Of a stretch of DNA of 64,000 nt, positions 1 through 8,107 are shown in pieces (position 1 is the stretch's first letter; each line of letters starts with the position of its first letter). This DNA comes from Paenibacillus lautus NBRC 15380. GTDB taxonomy: Bacteria > Bacillota > Bacilli > Paenibacillales > Paenibacillaceae. Location of the stretch: positions 1 through 64,000 of the forward strand of contig NZ_BIMF01000014.1 in assembly GCF_004000945.1 (NCBI RefSeq), in the 5' to 3' direction. The notes under the pieces were generated by a model that was not told the DNA's origin, ran no database searches, and saw only the letters and a program-made list of their open reading frames with translations. The translations under genes and the position numbers were made by a program.

Positions 1-76
1 GTGAAGTGCACCCCTTAGAATGGACATTGGAATAAACCCCTGGTTTATCCGATGAAATTCTGGGGGTGTATTTATT

Positions 77-391
77 ATGTCATCGACAAAAGGAAAGAAG
101 TTTAATGTGTATGCATATGAGACGAAGTTAGAGGCGGTACGCCTTCACCTAGTGGAAGGGTGGACCTATCGCAAGATCATGGAGCGGTTTGGGATTGCTG
201 ACAGACATCGTCTAAAAGTATGGATGAGGAAGTATAAGGAACTGGGCGAGTTTGGACTTGTGGATCAGCGGGGGCGACGTAAGGAATATATCGACCAGAA
301 CAGATACGTACAAGCGCTCGAACGGGAGAACGAAATATTAAAAAAGTGCTTGGAAATCTGGATGCAGGAGATGAAACGTATAGATATCTAA
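77..391 (+). CDS. IS3 transposase OrfA (helix-turn-helix subunit)
   Basis: A 104-residue protein with an IS150-type helix-turn-helix in its first 60 residues (VRLHLVEGWTYRKIMERFGI) and a C-terminal leucine/isoleucine-spaced helix (VQALERENEILKK), the usual DNA-binding and oligomerisation parts of OrfA. Its 3' part overlaps orfB in the -1 frame. The codons TTA AAA AAG at 338-346 contain A-AAA-AAG, the classic IS3 slippage heptamer, so an OrfAB fusion is expected as the active transposase. Confidence 0.9.
   Translation: MSSTKGKKFNVYAYETKLEAVRLHLVEGWTYRKIMERFGIADRHRLKVWMRKYKELGEFGLVDQRGRRKEYIDQNRYVQALERENEILKKCLEIWMQEMKRIDI
340..346 (+). other. A6G slippery heptamer for programmed -1 frameshifting
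   Basis: A-AAA-AAG lies in the orfA reading frame just where the orfB frame opens. The -1 shift joins OrfA to OrfB without an intervening stop. The heptamer is the known signal for IS3/IS150-group OrfAB production. A downstream pseudoknot or stem was not worked out. Confidence 0.7.
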
Positions 392-1230
392 CGATTGAGA
401 AGGCTGCCAAAGACTACCCGGTCAGCACGCTCTGTAAGATCTTTGGTGTCTCCAGAAGTGGCTACTACGCTTTTTTAAAGCGAAAGAAACTAGATCGCGA
501 TCGAGAAGATAAAGCGCTCGTGATGAAGGTTTATAAGCACTACAATGGTGTTTACGGCTACCGCCAGCTCCAATTGTTCCTGCTGCAAGACCATGGGGTC
601 TGGATGAATCATAAGAAAGTGCTTCGGCTCATGCAGGTGTTAGGTATACGCTCTCGTATTCGACGGAAGCATCGTTGTAACTACGTTTCTTCTACTGAAG
701 GACGCGTAGCTAGAAATTTATTGAAACGGGATTTCCACGCAGAGGCGCCCAACCAGAAATGGGTTACCGATATCACGCAATACCGTGTAGGGGAATCCTG
801 GCTGTATCTGTCCGCTATAAAAGACTTGTTCAATAATGAAATTATTGCCTATCAAACAAGTTATCGAAATGACAATGAGCTGGTACTCCAAACGTTCCAA
901 CAGGTATGGAATCAGCAAAAAGACGTGACCGGAGTGATCGTTCATAGCGATCAGGGATTCCAGTACACGTCCCATGCCTATCATGACATGCTGCCAAAGG
1001 TTGGCGCCCGAATCAGCATGTCTCGGCGAGGCAATTGTTATGACAATGCCTCTATGGAGAGCTTCTTCTCGCATCTCAAAACGGAAGGACTCTACCCTTA
1101 TGATATCCGAAATATGGATGAAGCACAAAAAAGAATTGAAGAGTATATACGATTCTACAATCAACATCGGCCGCAACGTAAACTAAATAAGCTGCCTCCA
1201 ATTGAGTATCGGAAGCAGCTTACAGCCTAG
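346..1230 (+). CDS. IS3 transposase OrfB (DDE integrase domain)
   Basis: The frame opens at a GTG inside orfA, but in vivo it is probably read mainly as the C-terminal part of an OrfAB fusion. The rve/DDE catalytic core is complete: the first Asp in KWVTDITQY, the second in HSDQGFQY and the Glu in NASMESFFSHLK. The C-terminal HRPQRKLNKLPPIEYR tail is typical of IS3. No internal stop is seen, so the element could be active. A shorter remnant of a related copy is present at 41791-41905. Confidence 0.92.
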   Translation: MLGNLDAGDETYRYLTIEKAAKDYPVSTLCKIFGVSRSGYYAFLKRKKLDRDREDKALVMKVYKHYNGVYGYRQLQLFLLQDHGVWMNHKKVLRLMQVLGIRSRIRRKHRCNYVSSTEGRVARNLLKRDFHAEAPNQKWVTDITQYRVGESWLYLSAIKDLFNNEIIAYQTSYRNDNELVLQTFQQVWNQQKDVTGVIVHSDQGFQYTSHAYHDMLPKVGARISMSRRGNCYDNASMESFFSHLKTEGLYPYDIRNMDEAQKRIEEYIRFYNQHRPQRKLNKLPPIEYRKQLTA

Positions 1231-1299
1231 GGTCTTTTTTCAGTGTCTATAAAATGGGGTCTTGACCATAAGGGCCACGGGTTCTTTATGCGACAGGCA

Positions 1300-2124
1300 C
1301 TATCTTGGTATTTGGTCTGCCGAAGGCAACAGAAAACCCGACACCTCGGGAGCCAGCACTTCAGGCGCCATCACGACGGCAGAATGGTCCTGACCAGGGA
1401 GCATCCGATGCTCGCACTGAGGGAGCAAGTCAACCAATGCGCTCGCGGCCCCATGGAACATAGCTCCGCTGTTCTCGCCCGTCATCACCATGACCGGAAC
1501 ATCGACATTCCAGCGATCCGTTGGCAGCGGTTGACCGGATTGCGTGCTGCCCATAATCATGCCATCATAGGCCAATGTATGCGCCATCCCCTCCATGACC
1601 TGCCAGGAAGGATCTGCCTTCATGAATTCTACGTATTCCGCGGGGATCCCCAGTGCTGCCGTCATGAAATATTCTACCGCTTCGCTGCGCCGGCTCCCGG
1701 CCATCAGGGTATTCAAATGCTGGACGTATTCCGCCGGTACGGGTGCACGGCTGTCGTCAATGATAAACGGCGGCTCGTATAGAAACAGTTTACTAATTTT
1801 ACTGCCGCCAAGTCTGCTCGCCGCATCCAGAGCCAGAACAGCGCCCGATGAACTTCCGAATACATACGCGCTGCCGCCCGCCTCCTGAATAAGGGCATCG
1901 ATATCCTCGACCTCACGTTCAACGGCATACGGAGCAGTATCCGTGCTGCTGCCCCGTCCCCGGCGATCATAATTGTAAACGGTGAAATGTTCGGACAAAA
2001 GCCCCCCTAGGCGCGTTGTATCGTTGTGATCCGAAGCTGCTGCAGCTACAAGAATGACAGCCGGACCAGTCCCTTTCTTTTCATAAAAAATACGGGTACC
2101 GTCATTTGACATAACGTAGTTCAT
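1300..2124 (-). CDS. alpha/beta hydrolase
   Basis: An alpha/beta-hydrolase fold protein of about 274 residues. It shows the oxyanion-side strand near the N-terminus (AVILVAAAAS), a DRRGRGSS turn, the nucleophile elbow FGSSSG (Ser nucleophile) and a C-terminal GQDHSAV that supplies the catalytic His. The substrate is unknown. The second of two close ATGs (2124) is preferred, because AAAGGAGAG stands at a normal distance from it and directly abuts the first (2130). It is the last gene of an arsR / AHSA1 / hydrolase operon, spaced 14 bp from the AHSA1 gene. Confidence 0.85.
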   Translation of the reverse strand: MNYVMSNDGTRIFYEKKGTGPAVILVAAAASDHNDTTRLGGLLSEHFTVYNYDRRGRGSSTDTAPYAVEREVEDIDALIQEAGGSAYVFGSSSGAVLALDAASRLGGSKISKLFLYEPPFIIDDSRAPVPAEYVQHLNTLMAGSRRSEAVEYFMTAALGIPAEYVEFMKADPSWQVMEGMAHTLAYDGMIMGSTQSGQPLPTDRWNVDVPVMVMTGENSGAMFHGAASALVDLLPQCEHRMLPGQDHSAVVMAPEVLAPEVSGFLLPSADQIPR

Positions 2125-2138
2125 GATCATCTCTCCTT

Positions 2139-2648
2139 TTATCTTCCTTTTATGTACAAGCTGATTTCATCCTCGAACCGTTCCAGCGTATCCGCGTATC
2201 CTTCCACCATTCCCATGCCTTCAGCAGCCTCCAGCTGCTCTGCGCTAGCAAAATGGGTGATGATGCTTAGCCTGGTCCCTTCCCCGGCCTCTTCAAACGT
2301 AACCGAGGTTAACATGTCACTGCCTGCCACGGGGCTCCAGTTCTGATCCGTAAATGTATCCGTATAGACGAGCTTCGATAACTCCACCACTTCGGAGTAG
2401 GTCGCCTTGCAGAAGGCTTCTTCCCCTTCTCCCGCCGCATCGGGAGCCAGTCTATAGCGCCATACGCCGCCCGGTCTGACATCCATCTCGTATACCGTGG
2501 CATTCCAGTTCTTTGGCCCCCACCAGCGTTCGATGTGTTCCGGCTTCGTCCATCCCTGCCAGGACAGCTTCAGAGGTATCGATACGACACGCTCCACGGT
2601 CAGCTTCCGCTGCTCCCGGTCTTTCGTGATGGTGGTTTTCCTGCCCAT
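2139..2648 (-). CDS. SRPBCC / AHSA1 domain protein
   Basis: A 169-residue protein of the START/AHSA1 (activator of Hsp90 ATPase homologue 1-like) superfamily. The N-terminal ERVVSIPLKLSWQGWTKPEHIERWWGP is the family hallmark, and a later GEGTRLSIITHF strand also fits. Such proteins form a hydrophobic ligand pocket, and their biological role is mostly unknown. They are very often encoded directly after an ArsR-type repressor, as here. An AGGAGG ribosome binding site lies just before the ATG. Confidence 0.85.
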   Translation of the reverse strand: MGRKTTITKDREQRKLTVERVVSIPLKLSWQGWTKPEHIERWWGPKNWNATVYEMDVRPGGVWRYRLAPDAAGEGEEAFCKATYSEVVELSKLVYTDTFTDQNWSPVAGSDMLTSVTFEEAGEGTRLSIITHFASAEQLEAAEGMGMVEGYADTLERFEDEISLYIKGR

Positions 2649-2724
2649 GTGGATTCCTCCTATCTGTGAAATCGGCTCTGCGTGCAGAGCCGTATCTTCC
2701 TGTGGAGCTAGTTGAAAAATTGGT

Positions 2725-3057
2725 TTAACTCTCCTTTCCGTTGAAGTCGCTCATATAGTCCTCGAACTTGTCGAGTCGCTCTTCCCATAGTCGACTGAAC
2801 GAATCGAGCCAGACGTCCAGCTCCTGAAACGGCTGGGCTTCAAGACTATAAATGCGCTGCTGTGCGTTTTTACGGACTTTCACCAGCCCGGCCTCGCTCA
2901 GTATCCGCAGATGGCGGGATACTTGAGGCTGGCCGATTCCCAAAGTCTCTACGATGTCGCTGACCGATCTCGAGCCTTGCTTTAAAAGCTCAACAATGTT
3001 GAAGCGATTCGGTTCCGAGATCGTGAAGAGGGTTAATTGCATAGCTGAAGTATTCAT
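2725..3057 (-). CDS. ArsR-family winged-helix repressor
   Basis: From the ATG at 3057 this is a 110-residue ArsR-type regulator. The winged helix runs NRFNIVELLKQGSRSVSDIV, then GQPQVSRHLRILSEAGLV (recognition helix) and QQRIYSLEAQPF (wing). No metal-binding CxC is visible, so this is a non-metal ArsR like those linked to AHSA1 genes. An in-frame opening continues upstream to 3165, but that part overlaps the promoter and palindrome at 3062-3101, so the internal ATG is preferred. No Shine-Dalgarno lies before it. The message may be leaderless. Confidence 0.82.
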   Translation of the reverse strand: MNTSAMQLTLFTISEPNRFNIVELLKQGSRSVSDIVETLGIGQPQVSRHLRILSEAGLVKVRKNAQQRIYSLEAQPFQELDVWLDSFSRLWEERLDKFEDYMSDFNGKES

Positions 3058-3061
3058 GGCT

Positions 3062-3101
3062 ATAATATACACTAAAGCGTATATACGTGTCAACGTATAT
3101 A
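3062..3101 (-). promoter_or_regulatory. arsR promoter with palindromic operator over the -35 box
   Basis: On the minus strand TTGACA (plus-strand 3088-3093) and TATATT (3064-3069) are 18 bp apart, giving a start close to the ATG at 3057. The -35 sits in the middle of a perfect dyad: TATATACGT (3080-3088), 4 bp, then ACGTATATA (3093-3101). A repressor bound there would block RNA polymerase, so this is the likely ArsR autoregulatory operator. Confidence 0.65.
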
Positions 3102-3255
3102 TCATATTCTTTTCAGCATTCATTTGACGCAAAAAACGTGACATCAATTCGATCCACTCGGACATGCTGCATAATCTATTCAGATGCTCAACGAACGCAG
3201 CTTATGATCCATGGGGCGTCCTATTCATTTGTCCCGGCACTCTAACAACATCAAA

Positions 3256-3282
3256 AAAGAGGCCCCAACATAGGGCCTCTTT
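3256..3282 (-). terminator. intrinsic terminator of the peptide-binding protein gene
   Basis: A 10-bp perfect stem AAAGAGGCCC / GGGCCTCTTT with a 7-nt loop, followed on the minus strand by a T run. It lies about 60 bp downstream of the oppA-like stop. Confidence 0.85.
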
Positions 3283-3340
3283 GCTATAAACTACTCTATA
3301 AAACACGACGATTCAAAGCTATAAAGCTTTCAGGACATCC

Positions 3341-4990
3341 TTATGGCTGAATGGACACTTGATGCAGCTGCATGATACCGTTCGGATGCCGCCAGAAGCC
3401 CTCCACCTTGCTGCTGACTCCGTTTAAATACTCCTGATGATGGATATACAGCATCGGCGCTAACTCAACCAGCTTCTCCTGCGCTTGCTTATAGATGAGC
3501 TTGCGTTGTTCCGGATCGTTCTCTTTACGCCCTGCATCCAGCAGTTTATCCAGTTCCGGATCCTTCGTGAAGGTACGGTTACCCGGCTCCCCTACATTTT
3601 TGGAATGGAATAACTCATACATGCCATAGTCTGCATCAGCCGTTACCGTGGACCATCCGAGAACAAACATATCATGCTTGCCTTCTGCGGTTTGAGCCAG
3701 GTATGCGCCCCACTCGACCACTTCGATTTTGACTTCGACGTTCAATTCCTTCAGCTTGGATTGTACGTACTCGGCGATCTTAATCCGTTCCGGATTGTCA
3801 TTGGTCCAGATGGTCGTCGAGAAGCCCCCCTCATATCCGGCCTCTTTCAACAGCTCTTTCGCTTTGTCGATGTTATGTTCAATTGGCTTGACGGCAGCAT
3901 CATAGCCGTTCACGTCCGGTGCCAACGGGCCGACGGCAGGGATGCCCGTGCCTTCGTAGATGCCCGAGATGATTTCATCCTTATTGATGGCCATCGACAA
4001 GGCTTGCCGCACCCGCACATCGTTAAACGGCTCTTTATTATTGTTGAACCCGATATAAGACAGGCTCAGCGAAGCCTGACGGTTCAGGGACATGCCGTCC
4101 GTGCTTTCAATGCGGCTGATGCTGCTCGGCGACACCGGATCGATAATATGCGCATAGCCGGTTTCAAGCTCCGCGATCCGCGTTCCCTCTTCGCTTACGA
4201 CCTTGAACGTGACCCGTTCAACCTTCGCTTTATCTCCCCAGTAATCGGCATTCGCAACCAGCTTCACTTCCTGGCCGGGGTTCCAGCTCTCTAATTTGAA
4301 TACGCCCGTGCCTACAGGGTTCTGCGCCAGATATGCGCCTGCCTTCTCACCTGCCTTCAGCTTCTCGTAATCCAGCTTGATGGCTTCTGCACTAATCATG
4401 CTCACCGCAGAATGGGCCAGATGGGCAAGCAGCGGCGAGAAGGCATACTCGGTTACGAGCTGCACCGTGTATTCGTCTACGACTTTAACCTCTTTAATCA
4501 TGCCGACAAGCGATGCGCGCGGAGAAGCAACCTCCGGATCCTGCATACGATCAATGTTGGCTTTGACCACCTCTGCATTGAATGGAGAGCCGTCCGTAAA
4601 CTTCACGCCCTGTCTCAGCTTGAACTCCCAAGTCAATTCATCGACCGCTTTCCAGCTCTCGGCGAGCCCCGGCTGAATATTCAGATCCTTATCATGAATC
4701 ACCAACGTGTTATAAATATGCGTTGTCATTACGCTCGTTTGCTGGTCCGTCGACATATGAGGGTCCATGGATGGCGGATCAGAAAGCCAGGCAATCACAA
4801 GCTCATTCGCACCGGTGTCGGTTGTTCCTTCGGGAGGATCTTTGGCCCCCGGATCAGGAGTTGGCGTATTCGTACCGCTTGGCGGCGTTTCAGGGTTACT
4901 GCTCTTGCTTGGACTGCTGCACGCCGACAGCATTACGGTAAGGATGACCAGGGTGCAGACAAGCCACTTTAATCTTCTATTACCTGTCAT
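3341..4990 (-). CDS. ABC peptide transporter substrate-binding lipoprotein (OppA/DppA-like)
   Basis: An extracellular solute-binding protein of family 5 (549 residues from the ATG at 4990, which has GGGGGAG upstream; a TTG 24 bp earlier is less likely). A lipoprotein signal ends in the lipobox LSAC, followed by a Ser/Pro/Thr-rich linker of about 45 residues. The family-5 features are clear (LAESWKAVDELTWEFKLRQG near the N-terminus, then NPVGTGVFKLESW). It should deliver peptides, or a similar solute such as nickel, to the permeases encoded divergently at 5151-6990. Confidence 0.9.
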   Translation of the reverse strand: MTGNRRLKWLVCTLVILTVMLSACSSPSKSSNPETPPSGTNTPTPDPGAKDPPEGTTDTGANELVIAWLSDPPSMDPHMSTDQQTSVMTTHIYNTLVIHDKDLNIQPGLAESWKAVDELTWEFKLRQGVKFTDGSPFNAEVVKANIDRMQDPEVASPRASLVGMIKEVKVVDEYTVQLVTEYAFSPLLAHLAHSAVSMISAEAIKLDYEKLKAGEKAGAYLAQNPVGTGVFKLESWNPGQEVKLVANADYWGDKAKVERVTFKVVSEEGTRIAELETGYAHIIDPVSPSSISRIESTDGMSLNRQASLSLSYIGFNNNKEPFNDVRVRQALSMAINKDEIISGIYEGTGIPAVGPLAPDVNGYDAAVKPIEHNIDKAKELLKEAGYEGGFSTTIWTNDNPERIKIAEYVQSKLKELNVEVKIEVVEWGAYLAQTAEGKHDMFVLGWSTVTADADYGMYELFHSKNVGEPGNRTFTKDPELDKLLDAGRKENDPEQRKLIYKQAQEKLVELAPMLYIHHQEYLNGVSSKVEGFWRHPNGIMQLHQVSIQP

Positions 4991-5150
4991 GTGAAACAAA
5001 CTCCCCCTTCTCAATCAAAATAGGAAAATATTTCATACACAGTTAACATATATTTTACTATTTGATATTTATACCAGTAGAAGCCAGATTTACCTCACGT
5101 TTCTACGACACCAATTCTGACATCCATACTTGGAGAAAGGATGATTTCAC

Positions 5151-6047
5151 GTGCCTAACATGACCGCTGATGCCAGAACACAAGAATCGCTCCCTAGTAG
5201 AACCCGCCTCGTACAATGGAAATCTTTCTACCACCGTCTGAAAAAGAACAAAGCGGCCTTATTCGGGGGTTATTTTCTCCTGCTGATGATTGTTGTCGCG
5301 ATCATTGGCCCCCTGCTCACCCAGTATGATCCGACCAAAGTGGATTATTCTACGAAACTGCTGAAGCCGTCCGCTGACCATTGGTTTGGTACTGACCACA
5401 ACGGGCGAGATATTTTCACAAGGATTATCCATGGCATGCGTCTTACGCTCTCGGTCGGTTTTATTTCGGTAATTATCGGAGCAGCCTTTGGTGTCGTGCT
5501 CGGAATCATATCCGGCTATTACGGAGGTAAATGGGATGCGCTCATTATGAGAATTACCGATGTTATGCTGGCGTTTCCCGGCATTCTGCTGGCATTGGCG
5601 GTTGTCAGCGTTCTTGGAAAAAATCTGTTCAACGTGATCATCGCTGTCAGCATCTTCTCGATTCCCACCTTTGCCAGAGTCGTGCGCGGCTCGACACTGG
5701 CCGTGCGCAAGCTCGAATATATTGATGCCATGCGTTCGCTGGGCGCGAGCGATGGACGAATCATCTTCGGGCATATTCTGCCGAATATCACATCCCCTAT
5801 CATCGTGCAGGCGACGCTGCGGATAGCTGTTGCCATCCTGACCGCCAGCGGCTTGTCCTTCCTCGGTCTTGGCGCACAGCCGCCGACGCCGGAGTGGGGA
5901 GCCATGCTGAATGATGGGCGCAACTACATTATGGATCACCCCCATGTTGCCCTGTTCCCCGGCTTGTCGATCGTGTTTGTTGTCATCGCATTTAATCTGC
6001 TGGGTGACGGCTTGCGGGATGTCCTTGACCCGAAAATGAAAAAATAA
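5151..6047 (+). CDS. ABC peptide transporter permease (OppC/DppC-like)
   Basis: A 298-residue inner-membrane permease with an N-terminal OppC-type segment (FYHRLKKNKAALFGGYFLLLM), a following FGTDHNGRDIF motif typical of DppC/OppC, and the EAA-like loop MRSLGASDGRIIFGHILPN that contacts the ATPase. GTG at 5151 is taken as the start, because GAGAAAGG lies 10 bp upstream. It is transcribed away from oppA. The order C-B is reversed compared with most opp operons. Confidence 0.9.
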   Translation: MPNMTADARTQESLPSRTRLVQWKSFYHRLKKNKAALFGGYFLLLMIVVAIIGPLLTQYDPTKVDYSTKLLKPSADHWFGTDHNGRDIFTRIIHGMRLTLSVGFISVIIGAAFGVVLGIISGYYGGKWDALIMRITDVMLAFPGILLALAVVSVLGKNLFNVIIAVSIFSIPTFARVVRGSTLAVRKLEYIDAMRSLGASDGRIIFGHILPNITSPIIVQATLRIAVAILTASGLSFLGLGAQPPTPEWGAMLNDGRNYIMDHPHVALFPGLSIVFVVIAFNLLGDGLRDVLDPKMKK

Positions 6048-6066
6048 TGAAGGGAGCTGCCGGGCC

Positions 6067-6990
6067 ATGCTCATCTATTCCATTCGAAGGCTAATTCAGA
6101 CGATACCTGTTGTCATTGGCGTTACCATCGTCGTCTTTCTGCTAATGCACCTCATTCCGGGAGATGCAGCGCAGGTCATTATCGGGGAAGGGGCACCCAA
6201 GGAGCAGGTGGAGAAGATCCGCGAGAACCTGGGATTGAACGATCCGCTACCGCTTCAGTATTGGAACTACGTCAGCGGCTTACTGCAGGGAGATTTGGGA
6301 GATTCGATCCGCAGCAGCCGCCCCATCGCCGATGAAATTTTCAAAAGCCGTTTCTGGATCACCGTCGAGCTTGCCGTATACTCTACGATCCTGGCTGTAT
6401 TTCTCGGCATTCTGGCCGGCATCATCTCCGCCGTCAAAAAAAGCTCGCCTGCCGATATCGGCGTCATGTTCATTGCCCTGTTCGGGCTGTCGATGCCGAA
6501 CTTCTGGCTGGGACTCATGCTAATCCAATATTTTGCCGTGGATTTGGGCTGGTTCCGTCCCTCCGGCTGGGGCACGTGGTCGCAAACCGTCCTTCCCGTG
6601 ATCACGCTCGGGACAGGCGGCGCCGCGATTATTGCCAGAATGACCCGCTCCAGTATGCTGGAGGTCATCGGCCAGGATTACATTCGAACCGCTCAGGCGA
6701 AGGGCGTCCGGGAGCGTGTCATCATCTACCGGCATGCCCTGAAAAATGCCATGATTCCGGTCATTACCGTCATCGGTCTGGAATTTGGCGGCCTGCTGGG
6801 CGGGGCGGTGCTGACCGAGTCCGTATTTGCCGTGAACGGCATGGGACGGTATGTCATCGACTCGATTCGGGCAAGGGATTTCCCGGTCGTACAGGCAACC
6901 GTGCTGGTGCTCTCGATCATGTTCGTGCTCGTGAACCTGCTCGTGGACATCTCCTACCGTTACTTCAACAAGCGCATTGATTTCGATTGA
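6067..6990 (+). CDS. ABC peptide transporter permease (OppB/DppB-like)
   Basis: A 307-residue permease with the OppB N-terminus (RLIQTIPVVIGVTIVVFLLMHLIPGD), six predicted membrane segments and an EAA-type loop (RTAQAKGVRERVIIYRHALKNAMIPV). It pairs with OppC as the translocation pore. It is 19 bp downstream of the oppC-like gene. The operon is then interrupted by a ~1.1-kb non-coding repeat array before the two ATPase genes. Confidence 0.9.
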   Translation: MLIYSIRRLIQTIPVVIGVTIVVFLLMHLIPGDAAQVIIGEGAPKEQVEKIRENLGLNDPLPLQYWNYVSGLLQGDLGDSIRSSRPIADEIFKSRFWITVELAVYSTILAVFLGILAGIISAVKKSSPADIGVMFIALFGLSMPNFWLGLMLIQYFAVDLGWFRPSGWGTWSQTVLPVITLGTGGAAIIARMTRSSMLEVIGQDYIRTAQAKGVRERVIIYRHALKNAMIPVITVIGLEFGGLLGGAVLTESVFAVNGMGRYVIDSIRARDFPVVQATVLVLSIMFVLVNLLVDISYRYFNKRIDFD

Positions 6991-6999
6991 TTCCTTGCT

Positions 7000-8075
7000 C
7001 GCTATTCGCTATCTGCCGAACTCGATCTATATTGGGGCCATTGCGGACTAATAATGCGCTATTTATTGAAACCGAGTCGTTGGGGAGCCCATCCGGACAC
7101 ACGATCCGCTATTTACCTGTAATTGGTCCAGTTTTGAGGCCACGCGGACTTATACCCACTAATTACTGTAATTGAGCCGTTGGGGAGCCTATCTGGACAC
7201 ACGATCCGCTATTTGCCGATAATCGACCTATTTTCGAGGCCACACGGACTTATAACCCACTAATTACTGTAATCGAGCCGTTTGGGAGCTCATCTGGACA
7301 TACGATCCGCTATTTGCCGATAATCGACCTAATTTCGAGGCCACGCGGACACACGATCCGTTAATCTATCTAAAATCACGGATTAATTCCGGAATATCTC
7401 GCAATAGCGAATCTGGTGTCCTCATCAGCTGCTAAAAGGCAGAAAATCAAGAAATAACGGAACCACAGTCCTCAACTATGCTGATGCAGCCAACTGAGTT
7501 CATTTCGAGTCCATACACACCCTCGATGTGCAGAAGTTAAGTTGTTTCGAGCCATTGCGGACTTTTAATCCACTAATTACTGTAATCGGGCTGTTTTTGA
7601 GCCAATGCGGACACACGATCCGCTATAGCTGAAAATCAATCTACTTTCGAGTCCACGTCGTCATGCTAACCCACCATTTACTGTAATCGGGCTGTTTTTG
7701 AGCCAATGCGGACACACAATCCGCTATTTACCGAAAATCGAGCTTTTCTTAAGCTCGTACGGACACAGGATCCGTTAATCTACCCAAAATCACGAACTTA
7801 GCCCGCAATATCTCGCAATAGCGGATCTCATGTCCTCATACCTCCACTAAGAGGCAGAAAACAAAGAAATAGTGGAACTACAGTCCTCTCAATATGGCTA
7901 ATCCAGACCAATCGAGCTAATTTTGAGTCCATGCGGACGCACGATCCGCTATTTGCTGCAAATCAGCACAGAGTAGCTACTTTGCTGAAATCGAGCTGAT
8001 TTTGAGCCCATCCGGACACACAATCCGCTATTTACTGAAAATCGATCCATTTGGAGTCCATGCGGACGCACGCAA
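7000..8075 (+). repeat. ~1.1-kb array of imperfect ~50-bp repeats inside the opp operon
   Basis: No gene is present here. Imperfect units of about 49-52 bp share a core like GGACACACGATCCGCTATTT, then CGAAAATCGAGC and TTTTGAGNCCATGC. Between about 7095 and 7350 two unit types alternate (GGACACACGATCCGCTATTTGCC and GGACTTATAACCCACTAATTAC), giving a higher-order period near 101 bp. Two longer blocks (about 7347-7500 and 7760-7910) carry an inverted copy (GCAATAGCGGATCTCATGTCC). The units diverge by many substitutions and have no fixed spacers. The array ends just before the oppD ribosome binding site. Confidence 0.8.
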
Positions 8076-8107
8076 GACCAATTAAAAGCGAAGGGAGCTT
8101 AGACAAG

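Larger units (their letters stand above)
2..1268 (+). mobile_element. IS3-family (IS150-like) insertion sequence, apparently intact
   Basis: Two overlapping frames encode OrfA and OrfB of an IS3-type transposase. The element is bounded by imperfect inverted repeats: the left end starts TGAAGTGCACCCC at position 2, and the right end, read inwards from 1268, starts TGGTCAAGACCCC. Both ends start with TG and share ACCCC and a GACA motif further in, as is typical for IS3 ends. The left flank is cut by the window edge, so a target-site duplication cannot be checked. The right end lies 31 bp from the 3' end of the convergent hydrolase gene and leaves that gene intact. Confidence 0.88.

Noticed and set aside
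1243..1782. A 179-codon plus-strand opening opposite the alpha/beta hydrolase.
   Set aside because: It is antisense to a clear enzyme gene, and its sequence (many His/Arg/Gln) has no family likeness.
3674..4294. A 206-codon opening opposite the first oppA gene.
   Set aside because: A shadow frame; the opposite strand encodes a complete family-5 binding protein.
5259..6074. A 271-codon minus-strand opening across the oppC gene.
   Set aside because: It mirrors the codon bias of the real permease gene and lacks any recognisable domain or ribosome binding site.
7000..8075. The ~50-bp repeats looked like a CRISPR array at first.
   Set aside because: Units are heavily diverged, have no unique spacers of constant size, partly alternate and invert, and no cas genes are near.
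8051..8107. An earlier in-frame start for the first oppD gene.
   Set aside because: It falls in the repeat array and has no ribosome binding site, whereas the ATG at 8108 has AAGGGAG.
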